From the NCBI GenBank assembly GCA_933228675.1, contig OW121744.1, positions 18,247,978 through 18,311,977 on the forward strand: a stretch of 64,000 nt of DNA, read 5' to 3'. Within the stretch, counting starts at the first letter, position 1, and the number at the start of each line of letters is the position of its first letter. Origin of the DNA: Stomorhina lunata. Taxonomy: Eukaryota > Arthropoda > Insecta > Diptera > Rhiniidae. The notes below the pieces were generated by a model that saw only the letters and a program-made list of their open reading frames with translations, was not told where the DNA came from and searched no databases. Positions 49,878-62,090 of this stretch are shown here, piece by piece. The translations under genes and the position numbers were made by a program.

Positions 49878-50937
49878 AAAAAAAAAAAATCTCAAAAATG
49901 TTTTAAAAATTTCGAAAGTTTTTGTTTTGAACCAAAAGCGTTATCCCTCGAAATGCTTGTGATAAGTTGTTGTCATTTAGCAATTTTATTATAAAATTGA
50001 TTGATGTTTTATCAGGGTTTTATGACAACAAATTTCGTTATGTTGATTATCATTATCATACAAAGCTAAAGCCAATTAATCAAATATTTATTCGGTATTA
50101 AATCCTATATTCAAATTTAAAATTTATATTCTAATTAAGAAATTCCCCACTTTAATAGATACATTAAAATTTGGAGTGAATTAAATTTTTGTATTTTCTA
50201 TTTTTTTTTTTTTTTTTTGTTTTATAAAAGCAACAAATGCTCACATTCCACTTAAGCTAATTAAATGGAGTAGATAGATAGTTTTAATGGCTGAAAAGCA
50301 ATTTCCTTAAAAACTTCATAAATTCACAAGCATTTTATCTCTATTGGCACAATATAATAAATAAATTGTCTATCATAAATATTAAATTTGTTGTAATAAA
50401 TATTAGCTCAAAATATTTTTATTTCGACATCATCATAACTAATTTTCTTCTCAAAAATTTGTTACGATAAAAATTGAGTTAACAAAGTTAAAGGCATTTC
50501 ATGCGTAGCCTTAAAGTGCGTGTGCAGAAAATGTCTGCTTGCCTAAATGCGGGTCCTCTATGTTAAGTTGTCCTTAATGTCAGTATTAATTAAACATTTA
50601 TCTAATTATTTTCTTGACTTTCATAGAAAGGAAATTAACTGAATCAACAGAATGAACTTAAATATTTACAAGTAGTTATTTAGTTACACACAACGTCATT
50701 ATTATTATTACTATTATTATTACTGTCACTTCATTAGTTTAACGTATGCGGGAGCAGAACAAATTTGAATATTAAATAAACTTCTAGAAAACATCTCAAG
50801 AAAAATTATGATGCCATTAACGTTTTGCTAGAGAACTTTATGATATAAGAAAATTTTCAAACTTAAAATTAGCTATAACTTTTCGTTATAGCTAAAAAAA
50901 ATATTAAACACAAGTATGAAAGTATATTATGTGAAAC
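49878..50937. other. Unique AT-rich DNA
   Basis: No gene or repeat is recognised apart from simple runs (T-run near 50203-50218, ATT repeats near 50700-50725). Confidence 0.5.
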
Positions 50938-51185
50938 GCCGTGGTATAGCAGGTTAGTTATCCACCTGGCATACCAAAGGTCTCAAGCTCGATCCCCGGC
51001 CACCCCCACTTTGTAAGACCATGAATCGAAATGTTGAAGAGATAAAGGTTCTAGGTAGCGGAAAATTATAACGCAATTGCTGACGAATATTGTGATTTTT
51101 ATACCCACCATCAACAAGAATGGAGGGTTTATCGAGCCATAACCGCCAAAAGGGCTTAAGCGACACTTATTTTATTATTAAAATT
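50938..51185 (+). mobile_element. tRNA-derived SINE (2)
   Basis: A tRNA-like head starts GCCGTGGTATAGCAGG, with an A-box-like TGGTATAGCAGG (50942-50953) that fits the pol III consensus. A near-consensus B box, GCTCGATCCC, lies at about 50987-50996. An unrelated body of about 180 bp follows and ends in a TTATTATTAAAA tail near 51182. The acceptor ends do not pair as in a working tRNA. Spacing and the A/T-rich tail make a tRNA-derived SINE the best reading. The 70-codon antisense frame here is not a gene. Confidence 0.7.
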
Positions 51186-51369
51186 TATTATTCATGATCA
51201 TCTGCATGATCTCACAAAATATCAGGGCAGTAGAATTTACCGTTATGATTTTACAGCAAAAACAATAAAGACTTAAGTACAATTCACTGTCCAAAGATAT
51301 TTTAAAAAATGCTTCTCCTGTAAATTTTAGTTTTTGGCGCTTGAGTCTTTTTGGTGATTACGCCTCGAT

Positions 51370-52343
<974 letters not shown>

Positions 52344-54733
52344 GTAAAAATTTCCTTTAAAAATAGAAAATTTTTGAAAAATTTCCTTTAAAAATAGAAA
52401 ATTTTTGAAAAATTTCCTTTAAAAATAGAAAATTTTTGAAAAATTTCCTATAAAAATAGAAAATTTTTGAAAAATTTCCTATAAAAATAGAAAATTTTTG
52501 AAAAATTTCCTATAAAAATAGAAAATTTTTGAAAAATTTCCTATAAAAAAAGAAAATTTTTGAAAAATTTCCTATTAAAATAGAAAATTTTTGAAAAATT
52601 TCCTATAAAAATAGAAAATTTTTGAAAAATTTCCTATAAAAATAGGAAATTTTTTAAAAATTTCCTATAAAAATAGGAAATTTTTGAAAAATTTCCTATA
52701 AAAATAGAAAATTTTTGAAAAATTTCCTATAAAAGTAGAAAATTTTTGAAAAATTTCCTAAAAAATAGGAAATTTTTGAAAAAATTCCTATAAAAATAGA
52801 AAATTTTTGAAAAATTTCCTATAAAAATATGAAATTTTTGATAAATTTCCTATAAAAGTAGGAAGTTTTTGAAAAATTTTCTATAAAAATAGAAAATTTT
52901 TGAAAAATTTCCTATAAAAATAGAAAATTTTTGAAAAATTTCCTATAAAAATAGAAAATTTTTGAAAAATTTCCTATAAAAATAGAAAATTTTTGAAAAA
53001 TTTCCTATAAAAATAGAAAATTTTTGAAAAATTTCCTATAAAAATAGAAAATTTTTGAAAAATTTCCTATAAAAATAGAAAATTTTTGAAAAATTTCCTA
53101 TAAAAATAGAAAATTTTTGAAAAATTTCCTATAAAAATAGAAAATTTTTGAAAAATTTCCTATAAAAATAGAAAATTTTTGAAAAATTTCCTATAAAAAT
53201 AGAAAATTTTTGAAAAATTTCCTATAAAAATAGAAAATTTTTGAAAAAAAAATAAATAGGAAATTTTTGAAAAATTTCCTATAAAAATAGGAAATTTTTG
53301 AAAAATTTCCTATAAAAATAGGAAATTTTTGAAAAATTTCCTATAAAAATAGGAAATTTTTGAAAAATTTTCCTATAAAAATAGGAAATTTTTGACAAAT
53401 TTTCCTATAAAAATAGGAAATTTTTGAAAAATTTCATATAAAAATATGAAATTTTTGAAAAATTTCCTGTAAAAATAGGAAATTTTTGAAAAATTTCCTA
53501 TAAAAATAGGAAATTTTTGAAAAATTTCCTATAAAAATAGGAAATTTTTGAAAAATTTCCTATAAAAATAGGAAATTTTTTAAAAATTTCCTATAAAAAT
53601 AGGAAATTTTTGAAAAATTTCCTATAAAAATAGGAAATTTTTGAAAAATTTCCTATAAAAATAGGAAATTTTTGAAAAATTTCCTATAAAAATAGGACAT
53701 TTTTGAAAAATTTCCTATAAAAATAGAAAATTTTTGAAAAATTTCCTATAAAAATAGAAAATTTTTGAAATGAGTTTCTCTAAAAATAGAAAATTTTTGA
53801 AAAATTTTCTATAAAAATAGAAAATTTTTTGAAAGATTTCCTATAAAAATAGAAAATTTTTTAAAAATTTCATATAAAAATAGAAAATTTTTGAAAAATT
53901 TCCCATAAAAATAGAAAATTTTTGAAAAATTTGCTATAAAAATAGAAAATTTTTGAAAATTTCCTATAAAAATAGAAAATTTTTGAAAAATTTCTTATAA
54001 AAATAGAAAATTTTTGAAAAATTTCCTATAAAAATAGAAAATTTTTGAAAAATTTCCTATAAAAATAGAAAATTTTTGAAAAATTTCCTATAAAAATAGA
54101 AAATTTTTGAAAAATTTCCTATAAAAATAGAAAATTTTTGAAAAATTTCCTATAAAAATAGAAAATTTTTGAAAAATTTCCTATAAAAATAGAAAATTTT
54201 TGAAAAATTTCCTATAAAAATAGAAAATTTTTGAAAAATTTCCTATAAAAATAGAAAATTTTTGAAAAATTTCCTATAAAAATAGAAAATTTTTGAAAAA
54301 TTTCCTATAAAAATAGAAAATTTTTGAAAAATTTCCTATAAAAATAGAAAATTTTTGAAAAATTTCCTATAAAAAAAGAAAATTTTTGAAAAATTTCCTA
54401 TAAAAATAGAAAATTTTTGAAAAATTTCCTATAAAAATAGAAAATTTTTGAAAAATTTCCTATAAAAATAGAAAATTTTTGAAAAATTTCCTATAAAAAT
54501 AGAAAATTTTTGAAAAATTTCCTATAAAAATAGAAAATTTTTGAAAAATTTCCTATAAAAATAGAAAATTTTTGAAAAATTTCCTATAAAAATTTAAATT
54601 TTTTGAAAAATTTCCTATAAAAATATGAAATTTTTGATAAATTTCCTATAAAAATAGGAAGTTTTTGAAAAATTTTCTATAAAACTAGGAAATTTTTGAA
54701 AAATTTCCTTTAAAAATAGAACATTTTTGAAAA
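52344..54733. repeat. 31-bp minisatellite, about 77 units
   Basis: The unit is TTTCCTATAAAAATAG followed by AAAATTTTTGAAAAA. The outer domains carry ATAGAAAA; a central domain (about 53255-53715) carries ATAGGAAA, which makes the inner dyad TTTCCTAT/ATAGGAAA perfect. One unit near 53430 changed both arms together (TTTCATAT and ATATGAAA). The array begins inside the mini-me-like element F and ends before GATCTGCTCCC. Confidence 0.95.
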
Positions 54734-55924
54734 TGATCTGCTCCCAAGAAATTGGAGCCCTATATAATATGTATACAAATTGACTAAAAAATTTAGGCCA
54801 CCGTTTATCGTGTTGGGTTGTGCAATTCTACCAGAACGACCAATATATATTCATTATGCGTGTTTTTTTCGAACAATCCAATATTAATACTGACAGTACA
54901 TTAGTTATTTATTTGTTTAACGTTTAAGTTTGTCTGAAATAATTATCGTTCACATACATACAAATATCAGGAATTTTAAAGGTTAATGCTAAACGCAAAT
55001 AAATATCATGGGTATAACAATATAAAACATTGTATGTAAATTGTTGTAATAATGAATGATATTGGGTTTTACACGAGAAAACCACAACGATTCCGTTAAA
55101 CAAAAGAATCGAAATAAATTATCTAAGCAAACACGAACACAATTTAACCAAATTCGTAATTAATAAAATGTTGATAATCCCCTATATAATTTAAAAGCAC
55201 TTTTAATGTTCAGACTGACAGACAGAACGACTATAAGGGTAATAGGTATGATTTTAAAGGAAAGGTTAAAAAGTGGTTTTATTAGTCTTTGGTGATTTGT
55301 TTCATGTAGACTTAAAATTCAATACAAATTACATATTTTTCGAACTACATATTGAACAAAATCTCTGATAACTTAATAGCTAAGAAATTACTTAAATTAC
55401 TTTAAATCATAATAAGCGATAACATTTTCTTAGAAGTTAATTTAATCAAAATAAATCACTCCATTAATAACCGTAATAACTACTTTGATAATATTGTTTT
55501 ATATATTTTCTTTATCATATAAAAATCTTTGTATTTCTGATTGTTGTCTCAGTCAATATTTTTTCCATAGTTCTTTATTACAATCATGCTCGAGCACGAC
55601 ATATGTAAACCTTATTGTTATTATCTTAAATCTGCTATGACACCCATATCGACACTTTGAAAGTTTCGTGGTAGCAAATGCCAAACAAAAGGAAACGGAA
55701 ACAAAAAGTTTATTCAATAAATGTCGGTGTGTGTGTATATGTTTGTGTGTATAACTATTTTTGTCACCAAGCCAAAAAAAGAAACACACAACAAAAAATA
55801 AAACCCTTAATAAAATAACAGCAACAAGTTGTCTACTTAAATAATTTAAGTCTATAAATAAATATTGGAAAAACAAACAAAAAATAACTTTTATTTTGAT
55901 TATTTTTCAAATTAAAGAACAAAT
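54734..55924. other. Unique AT-rich DNA
   Basis: No gene. A 107-codon minus frame at 55553-55876 has hydrophobic and His/Thr-rich stretches explained by T-rich and CA-repeat sequence (GTGTGTGTATATG at about 55727) and no family match. Confidence 0.45.
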
Positions 55925-55992
55925 AAAACAAGTTAGAAAATGCCATTGTCAGTAAAGCCCTATTATTTGATACCCTTCACTACTAAAGTCAA
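55925..55992 (-). mobile_element. Solo 3' end of a mini-me-like element
   Basis: AACAAGTTAGAAAATGCC, then CAGTAAAGCCC, then TGATACCCTTCACTACTAAA matches, with mutations, the reverse-oriented tail seen at 48096 and 48970. No body follows; the 31-bp array starts about 40 bp downstream. Confidence 0.65.
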
Positions 55993-56029
55993 AAACGAAC
56001 CAACAACATTTTTCTTAATGATCGATCAA

Positions 56030-58200
56030 AATTTTCGATAGAAATATTTTTCTACAGAAACATTTTACATAGAAATATTTTTCTATAGAAAAATTTTCGA
56101 TAGAAATATTTTTCTTTAGAAAAATTTTCGATAGATATATTTTTCTATAGAAAAATTTTCGATAGAAATATTTTTCTATAGAAAAATTTTCGATAGAAAT
56201 ATTTTTCTATCGAAAAATTTTCGATAGAAATATTTTTCTATAGAAAAATTTTCGATAGAAATATTTTTCTATAGAAAAATTTTCGATAGAATTATTTTTC
56301 TACAGAAAAATTTTCGATAGAAATATTTTTCTACAGAAAAATTTTCGTTAGAAATATTTTTCTAAAGAAAAATTTTCGTTAGAAATATTTTTCTAAAGAA
56401 AAATTTTCGTTAGAAATATTTTTCTAAAGAAAAATTTTCGTTAGAAATATTTTTCTAGAGAAAAATTTTCGATAGAAATATTTTTCTATAGAAAAATTTT
56501 CGATAGAAATATTTTTCTATAGAAAAATTTTTGATAGAAATATTTTTCTATAGAAAAATTTTCGATAGAAATATTTTTCTATAGAAAAATTTTCGATAGA
56601 AATATTTTTCTATAGAAAAATTTTCGATAGAAATATTTTTCTATAGAAAAATTTTCGATAGAAATATTTTTCTATAGAAAAATTTTCGATAGAAATATTT
56701 TTCTATAGAAAAATTTTCGATAGAAATATTTTTCTATAGAAAAATTTTCGATAGAAATATTTTTCTATAGAAAAATTTTCGATAGAAATATTTTTCTATA
56801 GAAAAATTTTCGATAGAAATATTTTTCTATAGAAAAATTTTCGATAGAAATATTTTTCTATAGAAAAATTTTCGATAGAAATATTTTTCTATAGAAAAAT
56901 TTTCGATAGAAATATTTTTCTATAGAAAAATTTTCGATAGAAATATTTTTCTATAGAAAAATTTTCGATAGAAATATTTTTCTATAGAAAAATTTTCGAT
57001 AGAAATATTTTTCTATAGAAAAATTTTCGATAGAAATATTTTTCTATAGAAAAATTTTCGATAGAAATATTTTTCTATAGAAAAATTTTCGATAGAAATA
57101 TTTTTCTATAGAAAAATTTTCGATAGAAATATTTTTCTATAGAAAAATTTTCGATAGAAATATTTTTCTATAGAAAAATTTTCGATAGAAATATTTTTCT
57201 ATAGAAAAATTTTCGATAGAAATATTTTTCTATAGAAAAATTTTCGATAGAAATATTTTTCTATAGAAAAATTTTCGATAGAAATATTTTTCTATAGAAA
57301 AATTTTCGATAGAAATATTTTTCTATAGAAAAATTTTCGATAGAAATATTTTTCTATAGAAAAATTTTCGATAGAAATATTTTTCTATAGAAAAATTTTC
57401 GATAGAAATATTTTTCTATAGAAAAATTTTCGATAGAAATATTTTTCTATAGAAAAATTTTCGATAGAAATATTTTTCTATAGAAAAATTTTCGATAGAA
57501 ATATTTTTCTATAGAAAATTTTCGATAGAAATATTTTTCTATAGAAAAATTTTCGTTAGAAATATTTTTCTATAGAAAAATTTTCGTTAGAAATATTTTT
57601 CTATAGAAAAATTTTCGATAGAAATATTTTTCTAGAGAAAAATTTTCGATAGAAATATTTTTCTAGAGAAAAATTTTCGTTAGAAATATTTTTCTAGAGA
57701 AAAATTTTCGTTAGAAATATTTTTCTAGAGAAAAATTTTCGTTAGAAATATTTTTCTAGAGAAAAATTTTCGTTAGAAATATTTTTCTAGAGAAAAATTT
57801 TCGTTAGAAATATTTTTCTAGAGAAAAATTTTCGTTAGAAATATTTTTCTAGAGAAAAATTTTCGTTAGAAATATTTTTCTAGAGAAAAATTTTCGTTAG
57901 AAATATTTTTCTAGAGAAAAATTTTCGTTAGAAATATTTTTCTAGAGAAAAATTTTCGTTAGAAATATTTTTCTAGAGAAAAATATTCGTTAGAAATATT
58001 TTTCTAGAGAAAAATTTTCGTTAGAAATGTTTTTCTATAGAAAAATTTTTGTTAGAAATATTTTTCTAAAAAAATATTTTTCTTAAGAAAAATTTTCGAT
58101 AAACATTTTTTTCTATAAACAATTTTTCTATAAAAATTTCTATAAAAAAATTTTTGATAGAAAAATTTTTTATACAAAAAAATGTCTTTAGAAAATTTTT
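56030..58200. repeat. 31-bp minisatellite, about 70 units
   Basis: The unit is ATATTTTTCTATAGAAAA followed by ATTTTCGATAGAA. Variant domains are arranged in blocks: CTAAAG with GTTAG at about 56345-56450, a uniform CTATAG/GATAG core at about 56460-57540, and CTAGAG with GTTAG at about 57620-58020. One unit near 57516 lacks an A. The last 120 bp are diverged. Confidence 0.96.
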
Positions 58201-58204
58201 TATT

Positions 58205-58640
58205 AGGATAACTCATAGGTTTTAACATGATTCATCAATTTCAGGATTACACATCAGTTTTAGGATGAGTGAACAAATTTAGCATGACTTATCAACTTTA
58301 GGATGACTTATCAGTTTTAGGATGAGTTAGCAGTTTTAGGATTGCTCAGCAGTTTTAGCATGATTCATCAAATTTAGGATGACTCATCAGTTTTAGGATG
58401 AGTTAGAAGTTTTAGGATTACTTAGCAGTTTTAGCATGATTCATCAAATTTAGGATGACTCATCAGTTTTAGGACGAGTTAGCAGTTTTAGGATTACTCA
58501 GCAGTTTTAGCATGATTCATCAAACTAAGGATGACTCAGCAGTTTTAGGATGAGTTTGCTGCTGTAGGATAAGTTATTCAGTTTCGAGATAAGTTAGCGG
58601 TTTTAGCATGACCTATCAACTTTGGGATGACTCACCAGAT
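58205..58640. repeat. 19-bp repeat with 76-bp higher-order units
   Basis: Monomers resemble CAGTTTTAGGATGAGTTAG (19 bp). Four monomers form a 76-bp unit, shown by AGTTTTAGCATGATTCATCA at about 58351, 58427 and 58503. The consensus differs from every other array here (GGATGA instead of the TATAG dyad). Non-coding. Confidence 0.87.
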
Positions 58641-59665
58641 TCTTCAGCTTAAGTTAAGAAATGTTTTTGAATTAATAAAGGATAGCTTCCTATTGTACAG
58701 TTCAACTTCCGTCAGAAGTTGTCTGAGACATTTTTCTCAGATTTCGGAAATTATGTGATAAGCTTTGTCTTAAATACTTCGTACATATTTGCTGTTGATG
58801 ATATCCTAAAAATTTTCGAGAATGTTGCTCTAAATCGAATTTTGTTGAGTCTTGTGTAAAACCAACCATTATATATTGTTATTCCATTTGTTTAAATCAA
58901 AGTTATGAGTCCGCATGCCAAAATGGTACAACTTCAACCGCGACTCTTGAAGTTTTCATTTGCGGATCATTTGAGGGTAGGTTTCTTCTAGTTACTTAGA
59001 GATCTTAGAATGATGAAACTTAAGCTCTTGTCATCACAAATATTTGTTAAAAATTTTTCTTGAAAAAATTATTTTAAAAATTTTTCTTGAAAAAATTATT
59101 TTAAAAAAAAATTCTTGAAAAAAAATTTTTCTTAATTTTTCTTGAAAAAAAAAAATTAATTTTTCTTGAAAAAAATTAAAAAAAATGTTTCTTGAAAAAA
59201 AATTAAAAAAATTTTTCTTAAAAAAAATTTAAAAAAATGTTTCTTGAAGAAAATTTAAGAAAAATTTTTTTGATTTTTTTTTTCTTTTAATTACAAATAA
59301 AAAAAATTTCTTGAATATTTTATATAAAATGTTTTAAATCTTTTATTTCGTCCATAGAAAACGTTTATTATCAATTTTCCAGAAGTTTATGAATGGATGG
59401 AAATTTTATACTCAGATAAAATTATCTAATATTTATTTGAATAGGACATAATACCATGTAGTCAATAAATTTTAATTAAAATTTTAATTTTGTTTATGGC
59501 TTCTGGGCTTTTAAGAATTACCTTAAATGAAAATCCAGAATATGTTTTGCCTGTACCCAGCTGTTCTAGATGGAAGTGGCTACCAAAATTATAACAAAAT
59601 GTCTATATAACTAAAGCCTAAATTTGCCTACAAACTCTATAGAAAACTAGAGCCAAATGACCTCA
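58641..59665. other. Unique DNA with an A/T-rich simple tract
   Basis: No gene. 59040-59290 consists of loosely repeated TTTTTCTTGAAAAAA words of varying length, an imperfect short tandem array with dyad symmetry. Elsewhere unique. Confidence 0.45.
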
Positions 59666-59949
59666 TTCAATATTGATCGAAATGTAAGATATTTCAGAAA
59701 CATTTTTGTAGCATATTTTTAGGATAATAAATACTATATAACATATAAGGTTTACTATATTGGAATTTATGGCTCAAAAGTTCCCTGATAGTAAAAGAAT
59801 TTCATTTAAACTAAACATTTTGACAAACAAATAGATATGTTTAGTTATCAGATTAAAATAAACTTTTTTCAAAATAATTTTTGTTTTAAATCCCTAAGGT
59901 ATGCTACACAATATTTGCTTAAAAGTTTGACTTTCCGATCGATATCAAA
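59666..59949. mobile_element. MITE-like element, copy 2
   Basis: Left end TTCAATATTGATCG and GAAATGTAAGATATTTCAG, right end AAATCCCTAAGGTATGCTAC and GATCGATATCAAA, match the element at 19181. Shared interior words include CTCAAAAGTTCCCTGATAG and AGTAAAAGAATTTCATT. It is shorter (284 against 331 bp) and diverged. No clear target duplication is seen. Confidence 0.75.
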
Positions 59950-60344
59950 TGCGGCGATTTGTCCCCTGGACATATCTTCTATTACATATATTCATTGCTC
60001 ATATGTTAAGTCACTTTTCTAGTTTCGAGAATGCTCTTCCATTTGAACTATTGGGTATGACCAAAATTGAAAGACATTTCAAATAAACAGCCCTGACATA
60101 TACATAATAAAATTTTATAAAGAACATGTAAAAAAAGCAACAAGTTACGACCTTTTCATTGTTGCTAAACTTTCAAAATCAATAATAAAAACAAATAACT
60201 AACAAAAGTAAGACAGACAGAAGAATTCTGATGAAAATACTGAATATTCACGGTTGGATGTAGAACATTTTTAGGGAGTAGAATAAGTTATTTCTTAGAA
60301 ACTTTTAAAATATGACTGATTTTTATAATAAGCAATTAAAAAAA
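59950..60344. other. AT-rich spacer
   Basis: No gene. Short open frames have no features. Confidence 0.45.
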
Positions 60345-60915
60345 AAATATTTCTCTATAGAAAAATTTTCGAGAAAAATATTTTTCTATAGAAAAATTTT
60401 CAAGAAATATTTTTTCTATAGAAAAATTTTCAAGAAAAATATTTTTCTATAGAAAAATTTTCGAGAAAAATATTTTTCTATAGAAAAATTTTCGATAGAA
60501 ATATTTTTCTTTAAAAAAAAATTTTCAACAGAAATATTTTTCTTTAGAAAAATTGTCGATAGAAATATTTTTCTTTAGAAAAATTTTCGATAGAAATATT
60601 TTTCTTTCGAAGAAAAATTTTTTTCTATAGAAAAATTTTCGAGAAAAATATTTTTCTATAGAAAAATTTTCAAGAAAAATATTTTTCTATAGAAAAATTT
60701 TCGAGAAAAATATTTCTCTATAGAAAAATTTTCGAGAAAAATATTTTTCTATAGAAAAATTTTCGAGAAAAATATTTTTCTATAGAAGAATTTTCGAGAA
60801 AAATATTTTTCTATAGAAAAATTTTCGAGAAAAATATTTTTCTATAGAAAAATTTTCGAGAAAAATATTTTTCCATAAAAAAATTTTTGAGAAAAATTTT
60901 TTTCTAAAAGAAAAA
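60345..60915. repeat. 31-bp minisatellite, about 18 units
   Basis: The unit is ATATTTTTCTATAGAAAA followed by ATTTTCGAGAAAA. It differs from the 56030 array only in the last part (CGAGAAAA against CGATAGAA). Early units have CAAG variants, and a small interruption lies near 60605. It is clearly a sister array seeded separately, 2.1 kb from the larger one. Confidence 0.94.
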
Positions 60916-62090
60916 AATATATCTGTAGAACAAAAAGTTGAATAATGTGAACTATTGTTATCAGCATTAATTATTTATAGATTTAAGTAGCAAAACCTTT
61001 TCTTTGCCGAATTTAAAATTTATACAAATTTATGTGGACTGACAGCAGCATAAAAGGTAATATCCACTTTTTATCCACGCCCCTGTTGAATCTTTGATGA
61101 ATATATCGACAAATGTTGTAATAAATGTTTGTGTGTGGGTTTGAAATATTTTTAACACCAATAATTTCCACAAACTCCTCGTGAACATATTTTTGTGTTC
61201 CTGAACATGAAAATGGTATGAGGAGGATTTTGAAAACGTCTTTGTTTGGTAAAAGTTAATAGACCGTAAAATATTGATTATTATCGATGAAATGGGTAAT
61301 TTAGTGTTTAAGGTTGTTTCGCAGTCCATGGAATAAAATACCCCAATAGGAGAAACCACAACAAAATATTTGTGTTTCCTTTTTTAGGTTATAACCTAAT
61401 ATTTTATTGATTTTACTTTCATAAAATATTTATTTAAACAAAAAATGGCAAATATTCTTCCTGTGTTTTCTTTGTTTATTTTATGTTGAACTCCTGAATA
61501 CCCAGAGGACCCCTCACATTCAACAGGATTTGTAATTTATTTATTTATTTGTTGTTTTCGCTTGTGTTTAACCCGAGAAAAATATTTTGTTTGACCTAAA
61601 CAATTTTTTTTGTTTTTCGTTTATTTGCGCAAAATTTATTATTCTCCATTTGTTGGTTTTTTTTGTTGGTCTTACTTTTTTGTATAAAAAAAAAATGAAA
61701 AAGTTTTGAGGTTGAAAAAATCAGTTTAAAAATTTAATTGAAATGCCCAAAATATTTTAAATTTGTTTAGAAATCTTAATAAAATAATAAAATTTGGACA
61801 TAATTGAAAAATATTTTGAATATTGATGAAAAAAATTTATATTTAAAAATTTGTTATAACCAATTAAACAAAAATTAAATAACAAATTTTTTACATATAA
61901 AAAAACTACTGAAAATTAAATAAAAGCCAAATTAATTGAACAGTAAAACCAAAGGAATTATCATGTTCAAACAACATGAAATTTTATATTAATTATAATC
62001 ACGGGTCGGCGCAAAGAGAACAGAACAAAAAATAGGCGGCAGAGTTGCCATTTCTTTATACCTTTAGCTAAAATAGGTATTTTTTCAATG
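60916..62090. other. Unique AT-rich DNA
   Basis: No recognised gene. A 109-codon minus frame at 61030-61359 has no motif, and its composition is no better than chance. 61985-62050 is less AT-rich (CACGGGTCGGCGC). Confidence 0.45.

Noticed and set aside
50938..51005. Functional tRNA gene
   Set aside because: Pol III box-like words are present, but the acceptor stem does not pair and a SINE-like body and tail follow.
55553..55876. 107-codon minus-strand frame with a hydrophobic stretch
   Set aside because: The hydrophobic and His/Thr-rich parts come from T-rich and CA-repeat DNA; no signal or family features hold up.
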